The position numbers were made by a program, and so were the translations under genes. This document shows, one piece after another, positions 14,244 through 24,465 of a DNA stretch of 64,000 bases (within the stretch, counting starts at the first letter, position 1; each line of letters starts with the position of its first letter). Source of the DNA: JADLBR01 sp964651705 (lineage in GTDB: Bacteria > Verrucomicrobiota > Verrucomicrobiia > JADLBR01); assembly GCA_964651705.1 (NCBI GenBank), contig CAZYWZ010000014.1:1-64000 (forward strand), written 5' to 3'. Under the pieces are notes generated by a model that saw only the letters and a program-made list of their open reading frames with translations, was not told the DNA's origin and did not search any database.

Positions 14244-16370
14244 CTACTCAGTTCTTCTGCTTCTGATCTCGTACATGCGGTATCCGACCTCGCGGATGCC
14301 GGCTATGGTCTCGGGGTAGGGGGTGTCACAGACGTCCAGGAATCCGTTCTGGAGGTTCTCGCCGTCGAAGCGGCCGGTGGTGGGCTGCTCGCCGAATTGG
14401 TGCCAGTGGGCGCCGATGATGTTCGGGTGGCGGAGGGCCGAGGCGATGTAGGTCGCGTAGGCCCTGCCCCGCGCCTCCTGATTTTCGACTTGGATGAGGC
14501 TGGGGTGGAACATGCCGCGGTCGAGCGCGCCGAAGTGGAACTCGCCGATCATGACCGGCTTGTCCACGCCCTCGGGCAATTTGAAATCATCGAGCGTATG
14601 GCGGTACAAATTGTAGCTGATGACGTCGCAGTATTTCGCGCCGATCTGGACGGCGGCCTTCGTCGAGCCCGCGAAGCGGCAACCCATGTACAGCGTGTTG
14701 GGCGCGGCGGCCTTGAACTCGTCGCGGATGTTCTTGAAGTACGCCTCGGTCACGGCGGCGCTGAATTCGACGCAGTCCCCCTTGGACCCCGGCGGCGGCT
14801 TCTCCTGCGATGCGAGGAGCGCTTCCCAGTCGGCGTGGAGCGATCCCCACGCCGCGTTGAGCTTGTCGACCGCGCCGTACTTGTCCTTCAGCCGGTTGAC
14901 GAATTCGATCTTCGCGGGCTGGGCCGCGGGCGATGCAAGCGTCCACTCGGCCAGCGAGGTCTCGCCGCCCCAGCTGATCTCGTTGTCGACGAAGAACCCG
15001 AAGCACCATGGGTCGTCGAGTTCCTCCTTGCGGGCCAGCAGTTGCTTTCGGAGGTTCGCGCGGAACTCGGGGTGGAAGGGATCCTTGAACTTCCACCAGC
15101 CGAGGTGGGCGCCCTCGATGTCCGGGGATCGCATCTCGAATCGGTCGCAATAGGGGGTGCGGCGCTGGAGGCAGATGGCCTTGTCGGAGCTGTTGGCGAT
15201 GGTGTTCATGCCCCAGCTCCTCAGGCGCCTGTGGGCCATGTCGGCGTAGCGCGCGATCCAATCGGGGCCGTATTTGCGGAAGGCGTTCGCCGACGAGAAA
15301 TCGTAGGTCCGCTGGATCCCGCGGGCCTCGTAGTAGGGCCACAGGAGCGCGTCGCGGGTCGTGTAGAACATGGCGAATGGGGAGTCCGGCGACGGGAGGT
15401 CGGTGAAATAAAATTCTCGTTCGTCCAAGGGTGTCACGGCCGAAGACGAGGTGACGCGCACCGGGCCGTGCGACCACCAGAGGCAACCCTCGGGATCCAC
15501 CATCCACCATTTGCCATCGATCTTCTCGACGCGGAAGCGGCCGGTCGCCTCCCGCTTCGGTCCCTTGGCCCAGCCGCCATATTTGTTCCACCCGTCCGGG
15601 CCGGGATGCGAGGCGAGGTCGGCGCGCTCGGCGTCGATGGCCCTCTTCAGATCCTCGTCCGAGTGCGTCTTGCCGGGCCATTCATTATGCTTGAACTGTC
15701 CGTACACATCGATGAATGGGAAGAACTCGTCGGCCGAGAGTCGCATCCACGCAGGCACTTCCGGCCACCGGTAGCCGCCGAGGTAAGGAGGCGGATTCGG
15801 CTCGGTGTGCGCCACGATCCGCTTCACGCCCCAGAGCCAGTCCAGCTTGGGCTCCTTGATATAGACCGCCACGCCGACGACCTCTGCCGGATCGAGGTCG
15901 GCGACGACCCCGGTGGTGGCGAATGGCCCGCGCTTCATTCCCGCCAGTTTGCTCGTGATCTCTCGGCCATGGGGCAACGGGGGTGGGAGCGCGATGGTGT
16001 AGCCCGCAGGAGTCTTGCCCCGGATCTTCACCCGATCGATGAAGACGCCCAGGGACTTCCCGGGATCCGCGTCGGGATTGTCGAGGCGAATCGTCAGGGG
16101 CAACTCGCCCTTCCTGTCTAGGTTCGCCAGTTCGAGCGTGAGGCGGTTGCACCGGGACAGATCCCATGATCCCCGGATGATCACGCCGGGGTAGCCGGTG
16201 TCTCCCTTGGTCGCGACCTCCAGCAGGCCGTCCTGCAAATCGAATTTTCCGCCCGAGTGCGACGCCACCGACGCGATGGGGGTTTGCGCGGCATCGAAGA
16301 GCACGATCTCATCGGCCTGCGCGGTTCCCGCAGCCAAGAGCAGCACCATCCAGCAGTTCGTTTCTTTCAT
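14244..16370 (-). CDS. Secreted GH50-like glycoside hydrolase (beta-agarase family)
   Basis: A 708-residue exported protein with a signal peptide (MKETNCWMVLLLAAGTAQA). An N-terminal carbohydrate-binding-like beta domain is followed by a TIM barrel. FGFFVDNEISWGG places a candidate acid/base at E464, and MIGEFHFGALDRGMF a candidate nucleophile at E610. Both motifs match GH50 beta-agarases. The length is near that of typical GH50 enzymes. The substrate may be agarose-like, but GH50 relatives in non-marine bacteria may act elsewhere. It is the last gene of the 27-kb locus, 41 bp downstream of a beta-helix protein gene. Its own 3' end lies next to a RAYT-flanking repeat. Confidence 0.75.
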   Translation of the reverse strand: MKETNCWMVLLLAAGTAQADEIVLFDAAQTPIASVASHSGGKFDLQDGLLEVATKGDTGYPGVIIRGSWDLSRCNRLTLELANLDRKGELPLTIRLDNPDADPGKSLGVFIDRVKIRGKTPAGYTIALPPPLPHGREITSKLAGMKRGPFATTGVVADLDPAEVVGVAVYIKEPKLDWLWGVKRIVAHTEPNPPPYLGGYRWPEVPAWMRLSADEFFPFIDVYGQFKHNEWPGKTHSDEDLKRAIDAERADLASHPGPDGWNKYGGWAKGPKREATGRFRVEKIDGKWWMVDPEGCLWWSHGPVRVTSSSAVTPLDEREFYFTDLPSPDSPFAMFYTTRDALLWPYYEARGIQRTYDFSSANAFRKYGPDWIARYADMAHRRLRSWGMNTIANSSDKAICLQRRTPYCDRFEMRSPDIEGAHLGWWKFKDPFHPEFRANLRKQLLARKEELDDPWCFGFFVDNEISWGGETSLAEWTLASPAAQPAKIEFVNRLKDKYGAVDKLNAAWGSLHADWEALLASQEKPPPGSKGDCVEFSAAVTEAYFKNIRDEFKAAAPNTLYMGCRFAGSTKAAVQIGAKYCDVISYNLYRHTLDDFKLPEGVDKPVMIGEFHFGALDRGMFHPSLIQVENQEARGRAYATYIASALRHPNIIGAHWHQFGEQPTTGRFDGENLQNGFLDVCDTPYPETIAGIREVGYRMYEIRSRRTE

Positions 16371-16411
16371 CTTCTGTCTCCGGTCTTCATTTTATTTTGC
16401 CATGCGAAGGG

Positions 16412-18688
16412 CTACGGCGCCTCCAGCGGCGGCGGGGGATGCACCGGGTGGGCCGCCGGCCAGGTGGCGCGGGACTCGTTTTGGCGCAACCCGATCTGCT
16501 CGAAAGGGATTCTCTCGAACCCGATATTCCAGGCGGGCGAGTCCCCCCGAAGCTGGAAGTTGCCGGCCTTTTCATTGACGAACCTGGGGTCCACATCGAC
16601 CAGGTTGTCTTCCAGTCGCACCAGATCGAGGACCTTCGCTTCGATGTGTTGCCACCACGTCGCTTCGATGGGTTTGCCTTGAGACATGCGGCGCAGATAC
16701 TCGCCCTGTCCCTGCCAGAAGATGTTGCGGCGAACGATGTTGCCTTTGGGCTTTGCGGGCTCATCGTCCAGCATCGTCGCAAGCTTCGGATAACGCGTGC
16801 TGAAAGGTGGCTCTTTGAAGCGAACGCCGCAAAGCTCCCCTGTCTCTCGGGCCGTCTTGAGTCGCGGCTCCACGGCATACGCCGCCCAGCCCAAGGCGCG
16901 CGCATCCAGATGAAAGGCCCGCGGGCAATCCACGAAGACGTTGTTTTCGACGAGATTATCACGCCCTCCGCCGATAAAGACCGCCTGCATGACCTGAGAA
17001 AAGACATTGTTTCGCACCGTGGCGCCGGAAAACTCGTCGTCCAGATAGATGCCCCTGCACCAGCCGCCATCCTTGCCGCTGATATGGTGCAGGTAGTTGT
17101 ATTGAAATACGTTGCCGCGCAAGCACCAGCTGCGCCCGGCGTAGATCGCGCCGCAGTCGTGCGATTCATTGCAGACATTGTGGATCTCGTTGTATTCAAA
17201 CAGATGCTCCTGGCCGCCGAACAGGATTGCGGCGTGGGGGGCGTCGTGGATCAGGTTGTGTGACGCGCGGAGGCCCACGCCGCTCATGAAAATCCCCGGC
17301 CGATACATTCGATCCCAGCGGCCATAGTGATGGATGTGGTTGTTCTCGGCAAAATGGCCGCCCGGCTCGAGCGTCTTTCTGTCGCCTCCGATGAGGTAGA
17401 TCCCGCCGCCGCCCATGCCGTGCATGTCGCAGCCGACGACACCGTTCTCCTTGCCTTCGAAGATGGTGACGGCGTGGTTGCCCAGATTGCGGAACGTGCA
17501 GGCGACAAGGCGGCATCGTTGGCCGCCGGTAATGGTGATTGCCGTCCCGCGCGCGGCCTCCATCAGCAGGCCGTGAATCGTGACGTGCGACGCGTCTGTC
17601 ATCGTGAAGAGGCCCGGCGCCATCGAGACCTCGACCCGCGCGCGTTCGATGGGCCCCGGAGGCCAGAGGTAGAGGATTCCCGCCGCGCGGTCGATATACC
17701 ATTCGCCGGGCGCGTCGATTTCGCAGAGGAGATTGAATCCGCGGAACCACTGGCCCTTCCGGTAGCCGTAATAGTGGTACGGTGGCTCGACGGAGATGAT
17801 CCGCTTCTCTGGATCGATGGATGCGATCTTGTGGCGCTGTGTGGCCCAGTCGCGGAACCAGTATCCGCGGACCCACGCGTCCTTCTCGCCCAGCCACCGC
17901 CTGGGCCGGTCGCCCTCGTAGACGAACACACCCTCCTTGCAGCCCTTGGTGCCACGGACATCGATCTCCGTCTTGCCCAGCACCTCTTGAATCTTGATGA
18001 AGTCGTCGTTCGGCCAGCGCGACAGCGTCATCGGCTGGTCGTTGAAGAAGACCTCCAGTCGCGGCTTGACTGTCTTGCCCGCACTGGCGTGTGCGCTCCC
18101 AATCATGTCCTCGGCCTGATTGTCGACCTTTGCCAGCCACAACTGGAGCTCCGCCGCGGCGTCCAGGCCGAGGTCGCCATATTCTGTCACGCCCAGCGCG
18201 CGCAGATCGGCTTGAAACACCTTGCCGCGCGCAGGCGGATCCAGACGGCTGAGGGTGGCTGGCTCGGTGACGGGGCTCCATCCACCCACGATTCGCCCTC
18301 CACTGATGTGGACCGCGTCGCCCCGTCTCGCGCGATAGATGATGGGGGAGTCAGCGGTTCCGGAATCTTCCGCAGTCAGTGCGACGGGCTTCGAGAGCTC
18401 ATATCTGCCGGCCAGAATCTCCACGACGATGCCGCCTCTCGGCAGGCCGCCATTCGCCTTGATCCGGCGGATTTCATCGCGGGCGCGCTCGATCGTGGCG
18501 AACGGCCCGTCGGTCTTTCCGGTGTTCGGTTCCGCCGCATTGCCGGACCACGCGTCGTCGCCATCCGCGGCCACGTAAATGATCGCGCCTGGATGTTCCT
18601 CGGGCGCCGCATCTCGGTCGGCGGGCGCACAGGCGGCGATCGCCGCCAGCAGGGTTGCAGACAATGCCGTTCGCAGATCGTCCCTCAT
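16412..18688 (-). CDS. Lipoprotein with right-handed parallel beta-helix (GH141-like)
   Basis: A 758-residue predicted lipoprotein. The lipobox IAAC ends the signal (LLAAIAAC), then comes a short spacer and YVAADGDDAWSGNAAEPN, a common start of beta-helix carbohydrate enzymes. Helix turns run over about 80-690 (for example HVTIHGLLMEAARGTAITIT and NRLENN-like repeats), with GGRIVGGW and LYLWPPG near the N-terminal half. The general layout resembles GH141 or related beta-helix glycosidases. The residues of the active site cannot be assigned. It is flanked by the GH50-like gene (41 bp) and a DUF6259-like gene (25 bp), so the three are probably co-transcribed. Confidence 0.75.
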   Translation of the reverse strand: MRDDLRTALSATLLAAIAACAPADRDAAPEEHPGAIIYVAADGDDAWSGNAAEPNTGKTDGPFATIERARDEIRRIKANGGLPRGGIVVEILAGRYELSKPVALTAEDSGTADSPIIYRARRGDAVHISGGRIVGGWSPVTEPATLSRLDPPARGKVFQADLRALGVTEYGDLGLDAAAELQLWLAKVDNQAEDMIGSAHASAGKTVKPRLEVFFNDQPMTLSRWPNDDFIKIQEVLGKTEIDVRGTKGCKEGVFVYEGDRPRRWLGEKDAWVRGYWFRDWATQRHKIASIDPEKRIISVEPPYHYYGYRKGQWFRGFNLLCEIDAPGEWYIDRAAGILYLWPPGPIERARVEVSMAPGLFTMTDASHVTIHGLLMEAARGTAITITGGQRCRLVACTFRNLGNHAVTIFEGKENGVVGCDMHGMGGGGIYLIGGDRKTLEPGGHFAENNHIHHYGRWDRMYRPGIFMSGVGLRASHNLIHDAPHAAILFGGQEHLFEYNEIHNVCNESHDCGAIYAGRSWCLRGNVFQYNYLHHISGKDGGWCRGIYLDDEFSGATVRNNVFSQVMQAVFIGGGRDNLVENNVFVDCPRAFHLDARALGWAAYAVEPRLKTARETGELCGVRFKEPPFSTRYPKLATMLDDEPAKPKGNIVRRNIFWQGQGEYLRRMSQGKPIEATWWQHIEAKVLDLVRLEDNLVDVDPRFVNEKAGNFQLRGDSPAWNIGFERIPFEQIGLRQNESRATWPAAHPVHPPPPLEAP

Positions 18689-18713
18689 GTTCTCCTTTTC
18701 CTCTCTGGTGGTG

Positions 18714-20936
18714 TCATGATCCGTCGTGAGTAGGGCGCGGTGGTCTCCGCTTCCAGATGACCAGCCGGACGCTCTGGGCGGGAAGGGCGGCTAACGCCTC
18801 GACGTCTCCATGTTCCGGATCCGACGCGGACACCAGGTCGGCATCGGGCGCGCTCAGCGAAAACGGCGCTGCCTTTTCGCCGGGGTTCCAGACCAATACC
18901 GCGAGCCGGTCGCCTGCCGCGAAACCTTTGGCGACGAGTCCCTCGCCGCGGAAGGCAAAACCTTCTTCGTCAACGAATCGCCCGTGCCAGAGCAGGTCGG
19001 CGTTGGCGCGCTGGAATTCGATCATCTGCCTGAGGTATCGGGTCGCCTCTTCCGGGGGGACGGATTGCATCAGCGCGATGTTGGGTTTGCTGATGACCTC
19101 GGCGTATTCCTCGGCATCGGGCACGATGTCTTCCCTCAGATAGCGCACGTCCGGCGCATAGCGCGACTCGATCTCGAAGCGGAAGCCGTAGGCGCACGTG
19201 TAGTTGGCCATCGCGCGACCCATCATCGGGGTGGGCATCCGGATCGTGCTCATCGCCTCGGGGAACGTGTACCGGAACATCTCGGGGAATGCCGGTGCGG
19301 CGGAGGCGCCGCTGAGGCGCGTCAGGATCTCTCCCGGCGACGCCTCGAAGGTGCCAAAGGTGCAGCCGTGGAACATCGCGATCGAATCCAGGACGCTGTC
19401 GTGCAGCCCTTCGGTCATCACGATGAAGTCGGGATCGATCGCCCGCATGTGGTCCGCGATCCTCCGTATGAAGCGGACCCGGTCGGACGCGTAGACCATC
19501 GATGGGACGGGGTGCCCATGCCCCTGGGCGTAGCACGGCATCGGTTCGTAGATGCCGAGCTGGTCGTAGAGAATGCCGTCGGCCCCGAGGTCATCGGCCT
19601 GGACGGCAAGCTCCAGCATGCGGTCATACCATCCCTGTGTCATCAGGCAGCCGAGGCCGAAATGGCGCGGGGGCGCGTTCCGGTATTTGTGGTAAGTCAA
19701 TTGCGTGGGCGCACCATCGCGCCCGATGACGGTCAGGTCCTTGCCGCGCGTCTCCCAGAATTCCGTCCCGATCTCCTGGAGTTGGCCGTTTGCGTACAGG
19801 ATCGTTTTCTTGCCACGATGTCGCGCCTCCTTGAGCGCCTTGCGGAGCGCGTCCGCACCGCCCATCTCGGGGTCGGGTATGTAGTCGGGGTAGAGGTGGT
19901 CGTGGCCGCCGTGGGCCCAGCCGAACAGCCCGAGGATATCAAGGCCTCTTGCGTCGGCCACATCACAGAGTTTCCCCAACGAGTGGTAGTCCCAGAGAAC
20001 CTCGCCGTTCTGCTGCTTGAGAATGCAGAGCAGCCAGCCCGAGGCGTCCCGGGCCCAGGCCGGCGGATCGATCGGTCGCGCGACCGTGTCGGCCCAGGCG
20101 CGGTAGTGACGGGCCGCCGCGTGCCACGTCCCCTCGTAGGGCAATATCAAGGTCGGCGGCAGAGACCAGCGCCCGCCTGTCGGGCAGAAGATCTGGTGTT
20201 TCAGCGCCATGCCAAAGGTGTTGTCCGACGGGTCGTGGCGAACACGGAGCGATTTTGCGCTGTGCGTCGCGTCGTGGCAGCCCAGATAGAGGCCGCCCTG
20301 TTTTCCGGCGAACGCGCACCACTGCATGGTCCCGCGGCGGCTGGGGTAGTCGGCCGAGATTTCGAAACCGCGACCCCACGCTTTCCAGGGCGCAGTTTTG
20401 CCCGCGGTGGGCGCGCGATCGAGCCGGCGACCGAATCCCTCGGGCAATAGCACGGGGTGCGCGGCCAGATCGGCCTGGATGCCATGGAGCACCGGCCCGG
20501 TGAAGCCGCAGACGACCCACCCTTTCTCGTCATTTCGGATTTCTCCCGTGATCTCGAACGCGTCGCCAGTGGGGCGGATGTCGATCGTGACCCCGATGTC
20601 CCATGTCCTCTTCCCGTCGCCGAGCGTGCCGCAGGTCAATCGGATGCCCTCCGCCATCGCGGCGCGCGTCACGGGTTGCCCCTGGTCCGTCAGGACGATC
20701 GGTTCGGCCCCCACGGGGGGTGGGGTATCTGGCTGGACCAGCACCGCCCACAGCGGGTCGCCCTTGGCCCGGATGGCGGGGCACGCGGCGATCGCGGGCG
20801 CGAGGCCGATGCCTTGGGCATCGGCCTGGAGTTCGCCCTTCGGCCCCTTGACCCGGATCGCCTCTCCACCCTCGGTGGGCATCGACAACAGAAACCATCC
20901 CAATCCCACCACCATAGCTGTGTTTTTCGCGATCAT
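18714..20936 (-). CDS. Secreted DUF6259-like glycoside hydrolase
   Basis: A 740-residue exported protein, paralogous to 48-2153 and 35991-38174. The signal peptide is MVVGLGWFLLSMPTEGGEA. Shared motifs are FGWAHGGHDHLYP, GADALRKALKEARHRGKKT and GILYDQLG, with a later DPDFIVMTEGL. Acidic residues in the latter two are candidate catalytic groups by analogy with alpha-galactosidase-like TIM barrels. GGAAAGG stands 6 bases before ATG 20936, which I prefer to the ATG two codons upstream. It lies inside the long same-strand locus with a 33-bp gap to the gene at 20970. The substrate is unknown. Confidence 0.8.
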   Translation of the reverse strand: MIAKNTAMVVGLGWFLLSMPTEGGEAIRVKGPKGELQADAQGIGLAPAIAACPAIRAKGDPLWAVLVQPDTPPPVGAEPIVLTDQGQPVTRAAMAEGIRLTCGTLGDGKRTWDIGVTIDIRPTGDAFEITGEIRNDEKGWVVCGFTGPVLHGIQADLAAHPVLLPEGFGRRLDRAPTAGKTAPWKAWGRGFEISADYPSRRGTMQWCAFAGKQGGLYLGCHDATHSAKSLRVRHDPSDNTFGMALKHQIFCPTGGRWSLPPTLILPYEGTWHAAARHYRAWADTVARPIDPPAWARDASGWLLCILKQQNGEVLWDYHSLGKLCDVADARGLDILGLFGWAHGGHDHLYPDYIPDPEMGGADALRKALKEARHRGKKTILYANGQLQEIGTEFWETRGKDLTVIGRDGAPTQLTYHKYRNAPPRHFGLGCLMTQGWYDRMLELAVQADDLGADGILYDQLGIYEPMPCYAQGHGHPVPSMVYASDRVRFIRRIADHMRAIDPDFIVMTEGLHDSVLDSIAMFHGCTFGTFEASPGEILTRLSGASAAPAFPEMFRYTFPEAMSTIRMPTPMMGRAMANYTCAYGFRFEIESRYAPDVRYLREDIVPDAEEYAEVISKPNIALMQSVPPEEATRYLRQMIEFQRANADLLWHGRFVDEEGFAFRGEGLVAKGFAAGDRLAVLVWNPGEKAAPFSLSAPDADLVSASDPEHGDVEALAALPAQSVRLVIWKRRPPRPTHDGS

Positions 20937-20969
20937 TTGCATCCTTTCCGCATCAACAACCGGAGGCGT

Positions 20970-23900
20970 TTACTCCTTGAGCAATCCCATCCGCACCGCC
21001 CGCCAATAGGCGGCCTGGGTGTAAAAATGGCCGTAGAGAACGACCTTCGTGTAGTCGACTTGGCCGATCATCTGCCGCACCAGCCCGAGCTGTTCTGACG
21101 ACAGGGAGGGTTCGGGGAGGAGGAGCAGCGTGAGCGCCGCCTCGGCGGGTTCCCGGATCGTGCGCTCTTCCGAGATGATGGCGTCCGGCCGTGTGGGCAC
21201 CTGATAGCCCCCGGAATTGCGGAGTGGCCAAGTGCGCCAATCCAGATGGATCGGCCCGGCCGCGGGGGGCCGATATTTCAGGCACCTGTCCAGGAACCCC
21301 TGGGAGCGTCCGGCCACCAGCCGCATCGCCTCGAGCCACTGCCGCTTCAATTCCGGGGAGTCCTCCAATTGATAGAGGGCTTCCAGCGAAACCTGCTCTT
21401 GCAGGAGGGCGTAGGGTACCTTCGTCGAAGCCCCCTTGGATTTCTCGGCCGCCTCGGGGCTGTATCGCCGGGCGAGTTTTTTCCAATGCCCGTCGCCGGT
21501 CATGTCCGCGCCGATCGCGTAGATCATCGGCAGGCGCGCGATCTCGTGCGCCTCGTTCTCCCACATCTTGTCCACGATGCTATCGAAGGCGCCGGTCTCC
21601 TTCCCGATGCGGTAGCCGTTCGCCGCCACCACGTTGCGCTCGAGCCGGCGGCAGACCGCGGCGATGATCTCGCGCATCGCGGCCTTCTCTTCCGGTTGCG
21701 AGAGCGGCGAGTGGTAGTAGCGCCAGAGTCCGTAGGCGAACCACGTGTATTGGTCGCGCGAGCTTTCGCAGTAGTGCGATTTCCCGTCGGCGGGGCTAAC
21801 GCCGCGGATCACGAATCCCTTGGAAGGGCTCAGGGTTCCCAGCAGTTGCAAACCGGCGAAGACCTTGGCCGCGGATGGGCGAAGGCCGTAATCCCCGGTG
21901 GCGTCGAACCGGTCGCAGATCATCGATATCATCAACCCGCCGCTGATGGCGCAGTCCTCCATGCCGGTGCCCCAGCCGTTGGGATTGGGATATTGCCGGG
22001 CTGCCTCGTCGGGTGTCGGGAGACAGGCCAGCCGTTTCCCGGGATCGTGGCTGGAGACGTAGTCATAGAACAGGTCCGTGCGGTCGTCGTAGAAGCGGTC
22101 CCACGCGGCGCGCCATGCTTCCTCGACCTTGGCGCGGAGTTGCGCGTCGGTGAGATCGCGAGGCGTGGCGGGTGAGGCCTGCGGGGGGGGAGCCGCCTTG
22201 GATCGCGCGCCATCGACGATGTCAGCTTCTGCCTGGAAGCGCGCCTTGAGGATGAAGGAATCGCCTTCCTCGGCAACCGATGGCACGGCTGTCCTGTTGA
22301 TGGAGCCAATTTCGATCAGCCGTTTCGGCACGATCACGGTCTTGTGGTGCGCCTTTTCGGGGTCGCCCGCGACGAGGGTCAGCTTCGTCATCCTCCCGCC
22401 CCCGACAACCGCGGTGGCGATCAGGCCGCCGTGGCACGCAAGCTTGAAGGAGTAATCCTTCCACGCCGCGGGCACGGCGGGCGCGATGCGGATCTCGTCC
22501 CCGCGGCTCTGCACGAGCATCTGGTTTAGCGCGTAGACCACGTTCCCCGATGCCGTCGCGAACCACGGGTGCATGGAGACTTCCTTCTCGTTGATCTCGA
22601 ACATCTCCCCGAAGCAGCCCGCGCCGGATGCCGCCTCTTCGAGCAGCCGGGCCGGTTCGGTTTCATCTCCGAGCATGGCGAGCGCAGCCGCCATCCACCC
22701 CGCGTACCACGCGCAGATTGACTCGCCCACCGGATACATGTTTCCCGACGCCCGGCCGTTGGCGACAAAGTGATGGGCGGCGTTGCGTTGGAGTTCATCG
22801 TTTGCGTCAAAAAGCGGATACGGAAAGAGTCCGCCCAGCGAGGCGATGCTCTCCTCCTTGCACCCCGCGTAGGGCACATAGCGACCACCATCGTGCGGCA
22901 GCGATTCTCGCAGCTTTGCTGCGGCGCGCCTCCACGCCGGGGCCTCGGCGTCGTCGGTTTCGAGCAATGTCGCGGCGCGCGCGGCGGCCTCGAGGGTGAA
23001 GATGGCGCCACAGGATGTCATGAAAGGGTTCTGCCGCGCGGGGCCGAGGCGTTCGAGGTCGGTGCATTTGCCGATGAACATCCCGCCCTGCGGGGTCTCG
23101 TAGACCATATTGGCGAGGAAGAACCTCGCGCACTCTTTGATCACCGGGTAGCCCGTTCCCCGGAGGTAGGATGTATCGCCCGTGTAGAGGTAATGGAGCC
23201 AGGCCGATAGCGCGATGTTCGACATGTGGAATACATGCTCCATCCAGAAGCCGGGAGGCGTTCCCTCGGTGCCGTCTTCCAATGCCTCCCACGGATAGCG
23301 GGCGCCGTAGGTCCCCGGCTTGCCGTAGTGGCTCGCCCGGTAGAGCGCCTTCTCAAGCCCGGCGAATCGAAATTCGGGGCAACGGCGGGCGATGTCGCGG
23401 TGATTGCTGCTGATCAGGGCCTGGTAGCAGAACATCTCGTCCCACCCGAAGAACTTGCCCGCCCAATGCGTGGGGAAGATGCCGACCGGGAACGACCATT
23501 TCGTTGCGTTGGCCCGCAGGTGGTACTGCGCGGTGCAATAGACGTTCTCCAGGCGCCGGTCGGGGATCCGCACGTGAGACTCGGCCCAGTATTTTTGCCA
23601 CTCTTGCCGGTGCGAGGCCCGCATGCCGTCGAATCCCTCCTGTCGCACTCGGGATCTCAGGTGTGCCGCGCGATCCAGGTAATCGTCGCCGTCCATGGAA
23701 TCCGCGAAGAGGAGGAAGAAGGTCATCTCGGTTGGGGCCGCGGCATCGAGCGCCACCTCCGCCGAGAGCCTGGCGGTCTGCCCGTCGATGGCGGCGGTGA
23801 CCGGCGCGTCGGCGAAGACGGATATGATGCCGTCATAGGTGCGGTGCCCATCCACCCGGTATCGGAAATCCACGCGCTGGGGGTCGTCGCCCGGATCGGC

Positions 23901-24458
23901 CTTGCAGGTCGTTCGGGGCGCAACACGGTTGTCGTTCCCCGGCGGGGTAAACTGGTATCGGAAGGTGAGGCGGGCCGAAGTGATCGCCGGATCTTTCGCG
24001 GAGATCCGTTTTCTCACGACCACGAGGTCGTGCGACAGGTGCGTGAATACGATCGTCTCGACCGTCAGCGCCTCGCCAAAATCGTTGCGGCAGGAAACCT
24101 CGGCCTCGCGGGTGTTCAGGGTCTGCGTCCAATGGGTGGGCGTCTCTTGAGCCTTTCCACCGAAGGACAACTCATGGGCGAAGTGACCGAAGGGGACCAT
24201 CTGGTCATGTCCTGGCCCAAATCGGCGCCCCTCCCACCAGATCGCCGGCGTCATCTTGGCATAGCGGCGTTGGGCCTGGCCGCCCTGATAGTCGACGAGC
24301 ATGCAGAGGCTGCCGTTGCTGACCAGCGGTGGCACATAGCCCGGCGGCAGTGCCTCGCCGCTGCCGCTAACCGCGTTCTCAAAGCTGTCGCCGACCGCAG
24401 ACGCCGTTTGCACTGCCAGGCCGCACAATCCTAGCAACCAGACAAGTCTCGTTCTCAT
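20970..24458 (-). CDS. Large secreted protein with two (alpha/alpha)6-type domains
   Basis: A 1162-residue exported protein (signal peptide MRTRLVWLLGLCGLAVQTASA). The N-terminal about 750 residues resemble GH65/GH95-type enzymes: a beta-sandwich (PLVSNGSLCMLVDYQGG), then a helical barrel with WAGKFFGWDEMFCYQALISS and EHVFHMSNIALSAW. A beta-rich C-cap (AVPAAWKDYSFKL) closes it. After a proline-rich linker (about 775-790) a second helical repeat domain fills the rest (WGTGMEDCAISGGLMISMI, WENEAHEIARLPMIYAIG). It looks like a fusion of two hydrolases or a hydrolase and a helper. It starts 7 bp after the preceding gene, so it is coupled to it. Confidence 0.7.
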   Translation of the reverse strand: MRTRLVWLLGLCGLAVQTASAVGDSFENAVSGSGEALPPGYVPPLVSNGSLCMLVDYQGGQAQRRYAKMTPAIWWEGRRFGPGHDQMVPFGHFAHELSFGGKAQETPTHWTQTLNTREAEVSCRNDFGEALTVETIVFTHLSHDLVVVRKRISAKDPAITSARLTFRYQFTPPGNDNRVAPRTTCKADPGDDPQRVDFRYRVDGHRTYDGIISVFADAPVTAAIDGQTARLSAEVALDAAAPTEMTFFLLFADSMDGDDYLDRAAHLRSRVRQEGFDGMRASHRQEWQKYWAESHVRIPDRRLENVYCTAQYHLRANATKWSFPVGIFPTHWAGKFFGWDEMFCYQALISSNHRDIARRCPEFRFAGLEKALYRASHYGKPGTYGARYPWEALEDGTEGTPPGFWMEHVFHMSNIALSAWLHYLYTGDTSYLRGTGYPVIKECARFFLANMVYETPQGGMFIGKCTDLERLGPARQNPFMTSCGAIFTLEAAARAATLLETDDAEAPAWRRAAAKLRESLPHDGGRYVPYAGCKEESIASLGGLFPYPLFDANDELQRNAAHHFVANGRASGNMYPVGESICAWYAGWMAAALAMLGDETEPARLLEEAASGAGCFGEMFEINEKEVSMHPWFATASGNVVYALNQMLVQSRGDEIRIAPAVPAAWKDYSFKLACHGGLIATAVVGGGRMTKLTLVAGDPEKAHHKTVIVPKRLIEIGSINRTAVPSVAEEGDSFILKARFQAEADIVDGARSKAAPPPQASPATPRDLTDAQLRAKVEEAWRAAWDRFYDDRTDLFYDYVSSHDPGKRLACLPTPDEAARQYPNPNGWGTGMEDCAISGGLMISMICDRFDATGDYGLRPSAAKVFAGLQLLGTLSPSKGFVIRGVSPADGKSHYCESSRDQYTWFAYGLWRYYHSPLSQPEEKAAMREIIAAVCRRLERNVVAANGYRIGKETGAFDSIVDKMWENEAHEIARLPMIYAIGADMTGDGHWKKLARRYSPEAAEKSKGASTKVPYALLQEQVSLEALYQLEDSPELKRQWLEAMRLVAGRSQGFLDRCLKYRPPAAGPIHLDWRTWPLRNSGGYQVPTRPDAIISEERTIREPAEAALTLLLLPEPSLSSEQLGLVRQMIGQVDYTKVVLYGHFYTQAAYWRAVRMGLLKE

Positions 24459-24465
24459 GACTGCA

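Noticed and set aside
14397..16121. A 574-residue plus-strand frame
   Set aside because: It is antisense to the GH50-like gene, and its translation shows no domain pattern.
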